64,000 nt of DNA from Streptomyces sp. SAJ15 (GTDB lineage: Bacteria > Actinomycetota > Actinomycetes > Streptomycetales > Streptomycetaceae), in the NCBI RefSeq assembly GCF_007595705.1, contig NZ_NISY01000002.1:248001-312000 (forward strand), read 5' to 3'. This document shows positions 44,784-52,799 of the stretch, piece by piece. The position numbers were made by a program, and so were the translations under genes. The notes under the pieces are model-generated. The model did not search any database. It was not told the DNA's origin and worked only from the letters and a program-made list of their open reading frames with translations. Position 1 is the stretch's first letter. Each line of letters starts with the position of its first letter.

Positions 44784-46877
44784 GTGCAAGGCAGTAACAA
44801 CAACTCCGCGGGCAGACACCGCAGCAGACACCGCCGTAAGCCGGCTGCGTCGCCCTCGGCCACCAAGGCATGGGCGGTGCGTCGCTGGGCATTCCGGCGG
44901 CTGCGGCTGGACTACCCGCGGGCGGGCAGGAGCGGCGTGCGGCGCTGGCTGCCGTCGTGGCGCCAGATCGGCCTGCTCTTCCTCTTCTGCGTCGGCAGTC
45001 TGACCGGTTTTCTCGGATATATCTACTGGCAGACCCAGATACCCGAAAACCTCAATGAGTTCGCCACGCAACAGGACAATGTTTACTACTGGGCCGATGG
45101 CACCGAAATGGCCCGTACCGGGCCGGTGAACCGGCAGGACATCGCCCTGGAGAAGATCCCGGAGAAGGTGCAGTGGGCGGTTCTGGCCGCCGAGAACGCC
45201 AACTTCTACTCCGACAGCGGAGTCTCTCCGTCCGGGCTGATGCGCGCCGTGTCCAAGATGGTCACGGGTGGGGACACCCAGGGCGGCTCGACCATTACCC
45301 AGCAGTATGTGAAGAACGCCTATCTGAACCAGCGACAGACCCTCTCCCGCAAGCTCACCGAGATGTTCATCGCGATCAAGCTGGACAACAAGATGAGCAA
45401 GGAGGACATCCTCGAGGGATATCTGAACACCAGCTGGTTCGGGCGCGGCACCTACGGCATCCAGCGGGCCGCCAACGCCTACTACGGCAAGAACGTCTCC
45501 GAGCTGAACGTGAGCGAGGGCGCCTTCCTCGCCTCGCTGCTCAAGGGCGCCGGCTCCTTCGACCCCGCCATCAGCGCCAAGAACCGCGCTCGGGCCGTGG
45601 AGCGCTGGGAGTGGGTGCTCGACCGCATGGTGGAGATCGGGGAGCTCTCCGCGGAGGAGCGGGCCAAGTACACCAAGTTCCCCGAGCCCAAGGAGCCGCC
45701 CAAGCAGGTGGGGCTGAGCGGGCAGATCGGCTACCTGGTGGACACCGCCCGCGCCTATGTCGGCTCCCACACCGACATCTCGGACGCCGACTTCGACCTG
45801 GGTGGCTACCAGATCCACACGACCTTCGAGAAGCCGAAGGTGGAGGCGCTCGCGAAGGCCGTGGAGAAGGCGCAGAGCCGGCTCGACCCGAAGAAGAACG
45901 CCAACGACAAGTACGTGCGCGTCGGCGCCGCCTCCGTCGCCCCCGACGGGCGGATCGCCGCGCTGTACGGCGGCCCCGACTACCTCAAGCAGGGCTTCAA
46001 CGACGCCAACGCGTCCAATGTGCCCGCCGGCACCGCCTTCACGCCGTTCGTGTACGCCGCCGCCCTGCGCGACGGCGTCCTGCGCGAGCGCGGCGGCGCG
46101 CGGACCCCGGTCTCCCCGGAGAGCGTCTACAACGGCGACGACAAGGTCGCGGTGACCACGCCGGAGGGCCCGTACTGGGACCGCAGCGGAAAGATCGTCC
46201 GCGGTGAGAACGACGGCGGGAAGTCCTGGGGCCAGGTCACCCTCCGCCAGGCCGTCGAGGACTCCATCAACACCCCGATGATCCAGCTCGGCATGGACGT
46301 CGGCCTCGACCGGGTGCGCCGCGCCTCGGTGGACGCCGGGCTGCTGCCGACCAGCTTCGGCGTGCCGCGCGTGCCCGGGTTCTCGCTCGGCACGGCCACC
46401 CCCAGCGCCATCCGGATGGCCAGCGCGTACGGCACCTTCGTGGCCGAGGGCATGCACGCCCAGCCGTACTCCGTCACCTCCCTCAAGCTCAACGGCGACG
46501 CGGTCGAGCTGGAGAAGGAGCGCCCCGACCGGGCCTTCAGCCCCCAGGTGGCCGAGCAGGTCGACGAGGCTCTGAAGGGCGCTGTGGCCCAGGGGAGCGC
46601 GCGGCAGGCCGCCACGGTGGCTCCGGGGGCGGGTGGCAAGACCGGCACCGCGCAGGACGGGAAGTCGGCGTGGTACGTCGGGTACACGAGGGACATGTCG
46701 ACGGCGGTGTCGCTGTCGCGACTGCACCCCAAGACGCAGGAACTGCTGCCACTGAAGGGGATGACCGGGACCAGCGGCCTCGGCGAGGCGGGCGGCACGG
46801 TCCCCGGGGCGGTCGGAGGGGACTATCCCATCGACATCTGGACCGACTACATCGGGTCGGTGCGCGGCTCCTCCTGA
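44784..46877 (+). CDS. Class A penicillin-binding protein with degenerate transpeptidase motif
   Basis: 697 residues from GTG 44784; GTG 44715 is an alternative 23 residues upstream. Short basic cytosolic part, one helix (QIGLLFLFCVGSLTGFLGY, about 60-80), then a GT51 glycosyltransferase with AAENANFYSDSGV, GGSTITQQYVKNAYL and RKLTEMFIAIKL, so peptidoglycan polymerisation looks intact. In the transpeptidase domain the second motif SIN (494-496) and KTG (619-621) are present. At the SxxK site, where PGSxFKPF is expected, the gene reads AGTAFTPFVYAAAL, giving T417-A-F-T420. Catalytic Ser and Lys are both missing, so cross-linking activity is doubtful. Confidence 0.85.
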   Translation: MQGSNNNSAGRHRSRHRRKPAASPSATKAWAVRRWAFRRLRLDYPRAGRSGVRRWLPSWRQIGLLFLFCVGSLTGFLGYIYWQTQIPENLNEFATQQDNVYYWADGTEMARTGPVNRQDIALEKIPEKVQWAVLAAENANFYSDSGVSPSGLMRAVSKMVTGGDTQGGSTITQQYVKNAYLNQRQTLSRKLTEMFIAIKLDNKMSKEDILEGYLNTSWFGRGTYGIQRAANAYYGKNVSELNVSEGAFLASLLKGAGSFDPAISAKNRARAVERWEWVLDRMVEIGELSAEERAKYTKFPEPKEPPKQVGLSGQIGYLVDTARAYVGSHTDISDADFDLGGYQIHTTFEKPKVEALAKAVEKAQSRLDPKKNANDKYVRVGAASVAPDGRIAALYGGPDYLKQGFNDANASNVPAGTAFTPFVYAAALRDGVLRERGGARTPVSPESVYNGDDKVAVTTPEGPYWDRSGKIVRGENDGGKSWGQVTLRQAVEDSINTPMIQLGMDVGLDRVRRASVDAGLLPTSFGVPRVPGFSLGTATPSAIRMASAYGTFVAEGMHAQPYSVTSLKLNGDAVELEKERPDRAFSPQVAEQVDEALKGAVAQGSARQAATVAPGAGGKTGTAQDGKSAWYVGYTRDMSTAVSLSRLHPKTQELLPLKGMTGTSGLGEAGGTVPGAVGGDYPIDIWTDYIGSVRGSS

Positions 46878-46881
46878 GCCG

Positions 46882-46952
46882 CCCGGCTCCCGCTCAGCGG
46901 GAGCCGGGGTCCCTCCGGGGCCGAGGCATCCGCCCCGCCCCCGGAGGGACCC
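46882..46952. terminator. Overlapping double hairpin terminator
   Basis: A 12-bp stem (46882-46893 with 46897-46908) and a 14-bp stem (46907-46920 with 46939-46952) share two bases, between convergent genes. Confidence 0.75.
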
Positions 46953-46958
46953 GGGGTG

Positions 46959-48245
46959 TCACTTCTTCACGAAGGTCGACCAGTCCGGCGACTGCGCCGG
47001 GTCCAGCATCCGCAGCTTCTCCAGCACCTTCGGGTCCTGGGCGTCGAGCCAGTCCGCGAGCTGCTTGAACGACACGCAGTGCACGCCCTCGCGCGTGCAC
47101 ACGGTCCGCATCACGTCCTCGATGGCCTGCATGTAGATGCCGCCGTTCCACTGCTCGAAGTGGTTGCCGATGAACAGCGGCGCGCGGCTGCCGTGGTAGA
47201 CGCGGTCGAAGCCGTTGAGATAGGCGTCCCGGGTGAGCTTCTCCCACTCCGGGTACTTCGCCGGGTCGCCCTCGGTGGTGTCGCCGGACTGGTTGTAGAG
47301 GAAGTTGAAGTCCATGGACAGGACCTGCTTCTCGCTCTGCGGGTAGGGCACCAGCTGCAGCGGGAAGTTCCACACCCCGTCGATCTTCGACGGCCAGATC
47401 TGGAAGTCGCCCGGCGAGCTCGCGTCATAGCGCCAGCCCATGGGCTTGACCGCCCGGATGAGGTTCTTCTGTCCCTCCAGGCACGGCGCGCGACCGCCCA
47501 CCAGCTCCACGTCGTAGTCGAACGGCAGCGCGGGCAGGTCGGTGTAGCCGGTGTTGGTCTTCCAGTTCTTGACGAACGCGTACTGCTGGTCGGTCTCGCT
47601 CTTCCACTCGGCCTGGCTCCAGTCGTTGCCGCCCTTGGCGCCGCAGAAGTGGCCGTTGAAGTGGGAACCGATCTCGTGCCCGTCCTTCCAGGCGCCGCCC
47701 AGCTGCTGGATGGTGTCCCGGATGTGCCCGTCGGTGGCGAAGGAGATGGCGGCGGAGCCGGGGCTGTGCTGCGGCGGCAGATAGCGGTGCTTCTGCGACT
47801 TGGGCAGCAGGTACATGCCGGTGAGGAAGAACGTCATCTGGGCGTTGCTCTCCTTGGCCACCTGCCGGAAGTGGGAGAACAGGTGGTCGTCGCCCTCCAG
47901 GGCGCCGTCCCAGGAGAAGACCACGAACTGCGGCGGCTTCTCGCCCGGCTTCAGCCGCTTCCACTTGCGCTGGTTCGGCTGCGGCCCGGTGTACGAGGTG
48001 GAACCGTCCCCGATGACCTTGGTCTCGCCGTCCCAGTCCCCGTACTTCGCCTCCTCCTTGCTCTTCTTCGGCTCCCCCTGGCGAGCCTGCTGGCTCGTCC
48101 GAGGAGCCGGGTCGTCCTTCGCCGGTCCGGCCACGTCCGAGGAGTCGGCGCCGGAGCCGCCGCCGGACGTCAGGGTGATGACCAGCGCCACGACGACAGC
48201 CACGGCGATGAGCGCGGCTATGCCATAAGTGCGCTTTGCCCGCAT
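46959..48245 (-). CDS. Polysaccharide-deacetylase-like membrane-anchored protein
   Basis: 428 residues from ATG 48245; the SD (AAAGG) is too close, so the start is uncertain. An N-terminal helix (TYGIAALIAVAVVVALVITL) anchors an extracytoplasmic domain after a charged linker (45-95). FVVFSWDGALEGDDHLFSHF supplies the motif-1 Asp, MTFFLTGMYLL the second strand and GHEIGSHFNGHFCG the HxxxH metal site of the NodB/CE4 fold. The usual TFDD is SWDG, so the activity could differ. Substrate unknown; the PBP neighbour suggests the cell wall. Confidence 0.72.
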   Translation of the reverse strand: MRAKRTYGIAALIAVAVVVALVITLTSGGGSGADSSDVAGPAKDDPAPRTSQQARQGEPKKSKEEAKYGDWDGETKVIGDGSTSYTGPQPNQRKWKRLKPGEKPPQFVVFSWDGALEGDDHLFSHFRQVAKESNAQMTFFLTGMYLLPKSQKHRYLPPQHSPGSAAISFATDGHIRDTIQQLGGAWKDGHEIGSHFNGHFCGAKGGNDWSQAEWKSETDQQYAFVKNWKTNTGYTDLPALPFDYDVELVGGRAPCLEGQKNLIRAVKPMGWRYDASSPGDFQIWPSKIDGVWNFPLQLVPYPQSEKQVLSMDFNFLYNQSGDTTEGDPAKYPEWEKLTRDAYLNGFDRVYHGSRAPLFIGNHFEQWNGGIYMQAIEDVMRTVCTREGVHCVSFKQLADWLDAQDPKVLEKLRMLDPAQSPDWSTFVKK

Positions 48246-48467
48246 ACCTTTCAAGGTGTCCCACCCCTGTTGCAGCAAGTATGAAAATTCGGTGCCTTAG
48301 TATCACAGAAGCATCACAGGGCTTCGCGCAGGTCCGCGATGAATGAGCATTCCCCGCCTGACCTGGGGCGATGATGGGACCATCCCCCGCCCCGGTCGGA
48401 CGGGCCCGAGCAGCCGCCACCGTAGGGCGTCCCACTCGGCCCTCGGTCGTGAGCCGCGGCCGAAGCC

Positions 48468-48566
48468 GTGGACGCGCCCGTCGGTCCCGTCCACGCGCCC
48501 GTCGGTCCCGTCCACGCGCCCGTCGGTCCCGTCCACGCGCCCGTCGGTCCCGTCCACGCGCCCGTC
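48468..48566. repeat. 21-bp tandem repeat, four copies plus a partial
   Basis: Units start at 48468, 48489, 48510, 48531 and 48552 with core CACGCGCCCGTCGGTCCC; copies 2-4 are identical, the first has two changes and the last is partial. Confidence 0.9.
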
Positions 48567-48581
48567 GCCGGGCCGGACGTC

Positions 48582-48623
48582 CGCCCGCCCGCCCGGCCGG
48601 GGCGCCGGCCGGGCGGGCGGGCG
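48582..48623 (+). terminator. 19-bp perfect hairpin 106 bp before the baeRF gene
   Basis: Stem 48582-48600 with 48605-48623, loop GGCG. In a divergent region this could be an attenuator or end a short repeat-derived transcript. Confidence 0.5.
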
Positions 48624-48728
48624 CCGGGCAGGGCCACCGACGGGGTGTCCGGGCGCCCGCTCCGTGATGCGGGCCCGCCGGGTGTGGGTGATCCTGCTGG
48701 TGCAGGCAGGCCCCGTCGAAAGGTCATG

Positions 48729-49850
48729 ATGCGCACCACCGATCTGACATCCAGCACGCTGGCCGCCCTCCGTACGCGACGGACCTACCCGGCGGTCACC
48801 GTCACCCTTCCCACCCATCGGCGAGAGACCGACAACGCGCAGGACTCCACCCGGCTGCGCCGGCTCGTCGCCGAGGCCAAGCACCGCCTGGAGGACGACC
48901 CCCAGGTGCCGCGCGACGCGCGCTTCGACATCAGCGGCCGGCTGGACAAGGCCGTGGCCGAGCTCGACCTGCGCCACTGCCTCGACGGGCTGGTGATCTT
49001 CGCGGCCGCCGGCGAGCACCAGGTGTGGTCCCTGCCCTGGTCCGTCCCCGAGCGCGTCGTCTTCAGCGACACCTATCTGACCCGCAACCTGGTCTCGGCG
49101 CGGGAGCGCGTGCGGCCGTACTGGGTGCTGGCCGTCGCCGTGGACCGGACGACGCTCTGGAGCGGCAGCGAGAACACCCTGCGCGAGGAGCGCACCGCCG
49201 ACTTCCCGGCCGAGCCGGAGCCGCGGGACAACGTCGATCCCGAGCGCGAGGAGCGCATCGGCGACGCGCCGAGCGCCTATGACGACGAGCGCACCCGTCA
49301 CTACATGCGGCAGGTCAACTCCGCCGTCGAGACGCTGCTGGCGACCGACCCGCGCCCGCTCTACCTGATGGGTGTGGCGCCCGCGCTCAGCCTGCTGGAG
49401 GAGACAGGCGGCGCCGCCAAGGCCGCCGTGGCGAAGATCGTCAAGGGCGGTCTGACCAACGGCCCGGCCCCGGTGCTGGCCGAGGCCGTGGCCCCGGCCC
49501 TGGCCGAGCAGGCCAAGCGCGACACCGAACGGGCCATCGGCCGCGTCGAGCAGGCCCAGGGCCGCAAGGCGTTCGCCGCGGGGCTGAACGAGGTGTGGCA
49601 GACGGTGAAGGAGGGCCGCATCGACCTGCTGGTGGTCGAGGAGAACTACGCGCAGACGGTGCGGGTCGCGGAGGAGCACCTGCTCCCGGTCGCGGAAGGC
49701 GAGACGACCGGCGGCGGCGTGCAGTCCGTGCGTGAGGACATCGTCGACGAGATCGTCGAGGCCGCGCTGGAGACGGGCAGTGAGGTGGCGTTCGTGCCCG
49801 ACGACACGCTGGCCGCCCACGAACGCATCGTGGCGGCGCTGCGGTTCTGA
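48729..49850 (+). CDS. baeRF family protein (archaeo-eukaryotic release-factor-like)
   Basis: 373 residues. ATG 48729 is chosen over ATG 48726 since AAAGG then lies 5 nt upstream. LAALRTRRTYPAVTVTLPTHR at the N terminus and QDSTRLRRLVAEAKHRL are typical of the bacterial aeRF1-like family (baeRF3 type). The C-terminal third (GRIDLLVVEENY, EDIVDEIVEAALETGSEVAFV) is the L7Ae/eL30-like domain of release factors. No GGQ motif is present, so peptide release is unlikely. The family includes the hibernation factor Balon, so a role at stalled or idle ribosomes is plausible but inferred. Confidence 0.75.
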   Translation: MRTTDLTSSTLAALRTRRTYPAVTVTLPTHRRETDNAQDSTRLRRLVAEAKHRLEDDPQVPRDARFDISGRLDKAVAELDLRHCLDGLVIFAAAGEHQVWSLPWSVPERVVFSDTYLTRNLVSARERVRPYWVLAVAVDRTTLWSGSENTLREERTADFPAEPEPRDNVDPEREERIGDAPSAYDDERTRHYMRQVNSAVETLLATDPRPLYLMGVAPALSLLEETGGAAKAAVAKIVKGGLTNGPAPVLAEAVAPALAEQAKRDTERAIGRVEQAQGRKAFAAGLNEVWQTVKEGRIDLLVVEENYAQTVRVAEEHLLPVAEGETTGGGVQSVREDIVDEIVEAALETGSEVAFVPDDTLAAHERIVAALRF

Positions 49851-50192
49851 CGCCCCGAGCGCCCGGAGCCCCGCCCGGCCGCCCGTGGGCGGACACCCGC
49901 GGGCGGCCGGGGCCTGGCACCGGGGGGCCGGCCCCGGAGGTCGCCTCTGCGGGGGCCGGAACGGAGCCGCCCTCCGTCGGATCCAGACCGGGGGTCGTCC
50001 TTCGCGGGGGCCGGACCCGGGGCCCGTCCTCCGCGGCGCCCGGACCGGGACCGTCCTCCGTGGGGACCAGACAGCAGCCGCCAGGCAAGAGCCCAGACCG
50101 GAGCCGTCGGGCAGGAGCCGGCTTCCGTGGGGGCCGGACCGGCCGTCCTCCGTGAGGCCCAGACGGGGCTGCCCACCGAGGGGCGGGGCGGG
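49851..50192. other. Intergenic region with degenerate GC-rich repeats
   Basis: 342 bp. A terminator hairpin is followed by four to five degenerate repeats of about 35-45 bp built around GGGGCCGGAC and CCGTCCTCCGT. No gene. Confidence 0.6.
49874..49911 (+). terminator. Terminator after baeRF gene
   Basis: CCCGGCCGCCCG pairs perfectly with CGGGCGGCCGGG across 14 nt, 23 bp past the stop. Confidence 0.65.
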
Positions 50193-50963
50193 TCAGGCGT
50201 GGGGCAGTCGGGCGCGTAGGGCCGGGTGGTCGGCGACCACGGTGCAGGAGCCGGGGGCGATCTCGGTGAAGCCGGCGTCGCGGACGACCGGCAGCCCGGA
50301 GGCGGTGAGCCGGGCCCAGCGCGCCGGCTCGGCGGTGCGCACGGACAGCGCGAAGCCCGCGGCGCGCCAGGCCGCCCGCTCCGCGTCGGCCAGCTCCCAC
50401 CAGGCGAGCTGCGCGCCGTGACCGGCCTGGGCCATCGCCTTGCCCGCGGACATCTCCAGCTCGGGGCTGAGCCACAGCACGGGCGCGCCGTCGTCCGGCG
50501 CGGTCGGGGGCTCGGGGTCGTCGAGGTCGGTGCCCGAGACCTGGAGCTTCACGAGCTCCTTGGGCCATCCGTCGAGCGGCACCGGCGGGAAGACCCGCAC
50601 CTCGGCCGCGTGCCCGGTGACCGTGATGCCCGGCAGCGCCGCCGCGCGCCGCCACTCGGCCCCGCGCGCCCGCCGCACCACCTTGCGGATCCGCGCGTCC
50701 TGCCAGTCGCGCACGGCCTCCGCCCAGGCGCCGTCCGCGGCCGTCGCCCGCTCGTCCGAGAGCAGCATGAGCACCGCGCGGGCGGCCGTCTCCAGGGCGT
50801 CGGTACGGGCCGGGGGAGCGGCCTTCTCGATGCGGACCAGCAGCGGCAGCACGAACTGCGGCGCGGCGTCCCGCTCCGCCTCCGGGCGACGGGCCGGGCG
50901 GCCGGGGTACGGGTCTCCCTGGTGGGGGACGGCGGTGCTGGGACGCGGATCAGGGCTGGTCAC
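50193..50963 (-). CDS. Peptidyl-tRNA hydrolase 2 (Pth2)-like protein
   Basis: About 256 residues from GTG 50963; the start is tentative (GGGAC close upstream). Residues 1-140 are a variable N-terminal part. From about 150 the Pth2 fold appears: LSPELEMSAGKAMAQAGHGAQLAW, with the conserved Lys and the His of the active site, and LPVVRDAGFTEIAPGSCTVVADHP, with the Asp and PGS loop. Pth2 frees tRNA from dropped-off peptidyl-tRNA. The N-terminal extension is absent from archaeal Pth2. Confidence 0.75.
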   Translation of the reverse strand: MTSPDPRPSTAVPHQGDPYPGRPARRPEAERDAAPQFVLPLLVRIEKAAPPARTDALETAARAVLMLLSDERATAADGAWAEAVRDWQDARIRKVVRRARGAEWRRAAALPGITVTGHAAEVRVFPPVPLDGWPKELVKLQVSGTDLDDPEPPTAPDDGAPVLWLSPELEMSAGKAMAQAGHGAQLAWWELADAERAAWRAAGFALSVRTAEPARWARLTASGLPVVRDAGFTEIAPGSCTVVADHPALRARLPHA

Positions 50964-51048
50964 CGTCCCAGTGTGCCAGCACCGCGGAACGAAGATCACG
51001 TCCGGTCTGACGTGGCCTTTACCGGTGCCGATCGTAGGCTCAACCCCC

Positions 51049-52059
51049 ATGAGACTGCACGGAGTCGGGCGCCGGTACGGGCTCGGGGGGCCTTGGGTGC
51101 TGCGCGGTGTCGACCTCGAGCTGCCGTCGAGCGGCCTGGTTCGCGTCGAGGGGGTCAACGGCGGCGGCAAGTCCACCCTGCTGCGACTGCTGGCCGGGAT
51201 CGACGCCCCCAGCGCGGGCCGGATCACCGGCCGGCCCCGTGCCGCCTACGTGCCCGAGCGCTTCCCCGCGGCCCTGCCCCTGACCGCCCTCGGCTACCTC
51301 ACCCACCTCGGCCGGATCCACGGCCTGGAGCGGACGGCCGCGCGGCGTGCCGCCGGCGACTGGCTGGAGCGCTTCGACGCGCTCGGCCACGCCGACACGC
51401 CGCTGGCCGCGCTGTCCAAGGGCACCAGCCAGAAGGTGGCCGTCGCCCAGGCCCTGCTCGCCGAGCCCGGCCTGCTCGTCCTCGACGAGGCGTGGACCGG
51501 CCTCGACCAGTCGGCACGCGGCGTCCTCGACCGCGCGGTCCAGGCCCGGGTCGCGGCCGGCGGGCTGGTCGTCTTCGTCGACCACGACCCGCTCCGCCTG
51601 GCCGGTGCCGCGGACGTCGCCTACCGGGTGGCCGACGGGGGGCTGCTGCCGGCGTCGGCCCCGGCGGCGGACGCCACCCCCGCGCCGGACCGATCCGGCA
51701 CCGGCGGAACCGCGGCCGGCCTCGATACGGGCCCGCCGCGCGACGCGCCGCGGGCCGGGCGGGGAGCGCCCGGGCCTCGCGTGGCGATCGACGTCGAGGG
51801 CCCGCCGGGGGCCACGCTGCCCGACCGCCTGCCCGGCGCGCCCGAGGTCTCCGCGGCCGCTCCGCCCGGCACCGCCGGCGGCGCCGGGCGCCCGGTCCGG
51901 CTGACCGTCGGCGCCGCGCACTCCGACGCGCTGCTGCGGGCCCTGCTCTCGGGCCGGCCGCCCTGGCACATCCGGGCGGTCACCCCCGTGCCGCCCGGGG
52001 CCGTGCGCCCGACCGGCGCCGCCGACGACCATCCACTGCCGAGCCAGAGGACGCCGTGA
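51049..52059 (+). CDS. ABC transporter ATP-binding protein with C-terminal extension
   Basis: 336 residues from ATG 51049 (no strong SD). Walker A VNGGGKSTLLRLL, Walker B LLVLDEAWTGLD and H-loop VVFVDHD are present. The signature is LSKGTSQKVAVAQALL instead of LSGGQ, a form found in Streptomyces exporters. About 110 residues after position 210 are Pro/Ala/Gly-rich and then a small domain (VRLTVGAAHSDALLRALLSG). Overlaps the permease by four bases. Confidence 0.83.
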   Translation: MRLHGVGRRYGLGGPWVLRGVDLELPSSGLVRVEGVNGGGKSTLLRLLAGIDAPSAGRITGRPRAAYVPERFPAALPLTALGYLTHLGRIHGLERTAARRAAGDWLERFDALGHADTPLAALSKGTSQKVAVAQALLAEPGLLVLDEAWTGLDQSARGVLDRAVQARVAAGGLVVFVDHDPLRLAGAADVAYRVADGGLLPASAPAADATPAPDRSGTGGTAAGLDTGPPRDAPRAGRGAPGPRVAIDVEGPPGATLPDRLPGAPEVSAAAPPGTAGGAGRPVRLTVGAAHSDALLRALLSGRPPWHIRAVTPVPPGAVRPTGAADDHPLPSQRTP

Positions 52060-52745
52060 CCGCCTCGCTGCCCGTACTCGTCCACTATCAGGCGGCGCTT
52101 CTGGCCCGCTCGTACCGCTGGCTGGCGCCGTTGCTGCTGTACTGCGTCTTTCTGGTCGTCGGGGTGCGGACCGGCGAACCGATCCTCGACTCGCTGGGCG
52201 GCGCGGCGGCGGCGCTGCTCCCGGTCTCCGCCTGGTTGGTGCGGGTGTGTCTCGGCAACGAGCCACTCGCCGCGCGGGACTGCGCGACCGCCGCGGCCGG
52301 CCCCGTGCGGGTGCAGCTCGCCTGCCTGATCACCGCGCTGGGCAGCGCGCTCGGGCTGGGTACCGTCGGAACGCTGCTGGTCGCGGCCTTCAGCGACCCG
52401 CGCAGCTCCGACCTCCGGGTCGACGTGCCCCTCGGGGAGGCGACCGCCGCCGGACTGCTGGCCGCCGTCGCCTGCGCGTTGCTCGGCACGGCGCTCGGGG
52501 CGCTGTGCGGCCCGCCGCTGCTGCACAGCCCGGCCTGGGCCGTCCCCGCCACCGCGTGCGGTGCGCTGTTGGCCCTGGTGGTGGGGGGCTCGCCCGCCAA
52601 CGCCGCCGTGTCAGCCCTGGTGAGCGGCTCCCACAGCGGCACCGTGGCGGCGCCGCTGTGGCCGCTGGCCGGCGCCGCCGTCCTCACGGCCGCGGTGGTC
52701 GGGCTGTCCTGCGCGCTCCGCGCCCGCTGGACGCCGCGGCTGTGA
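52056..52745 (+). CDS. ABC transporter membrane subunit
   Basis: 229 residues; GTG 52056 overlaps the ATPase stop (GTGA), so translation is coupled. About six helices (RWLAPLLLYCVFLVVGV; AAAALLPVSAWLVRV; LACLITALGSALGLGTVGTLL; AAGLLAAVACALLGTALGAL; WPLAGAAVLTAAVVGLSCAL). Resembles ABC-2-type exporter permeases. Cargo unknown. Confidence 0.78.
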   Translation: MTASLPVLVHYQAALLARSYRWLAPLLLYCVFLVVGVRTGEPILDSLGGAAAALLPVSAWLVRVCLGNEPLAARDCATAAAGPVRVQLACLITALGSALGLGTVGTLLVAAFSDPRSSDLRVDVPLGEATAAGLLAAVACALLGTALGALCGPPLLHSPAWAVPATACGALLALVVGGSPANAAVSALVSGSHSGTVAAPLWPLAGAAVLTAAVVGLSCALRARWTPRL

Positions 52746-52759
52746 CCGCCGGTGCCGAC

Positions 52760-52793
52760 CCGGCCGCCGGCGGGGTGCCCCGCCGGCGGCCGG
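52760..52793. terminator. Bidirectional terminator, 16-bp stem
   Basis: CCGGCCGCCGGCGGGG pairs perfectly across TG, between convergent genes. Confidence 0.82.
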
Positions 52794-52799
52794 CCCGGG

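Larger units (their letters stand above)
48246..48728. other. Divergent region with tandem repeats and a long hairpin
   Basis: 483 bp between the deacetylase-like gene and the baeRF gene. Contains the 21-bp tandem repeats and the 19-bp stem. An open plus-strand frame runs through the repeats into the baeRF gene but has no SD and only low-complexity translation. Confidence 0.6.

Noticed and set aside
48468..48728. N-terminal extension of the baeRF protein through the 21-bp repeats
   Set aside because: Frame is open, but there is no SD at 48468, a 19-bp hairpin intervenes, and AAAGG fits the ATG at 48729; kept only as a caveat.
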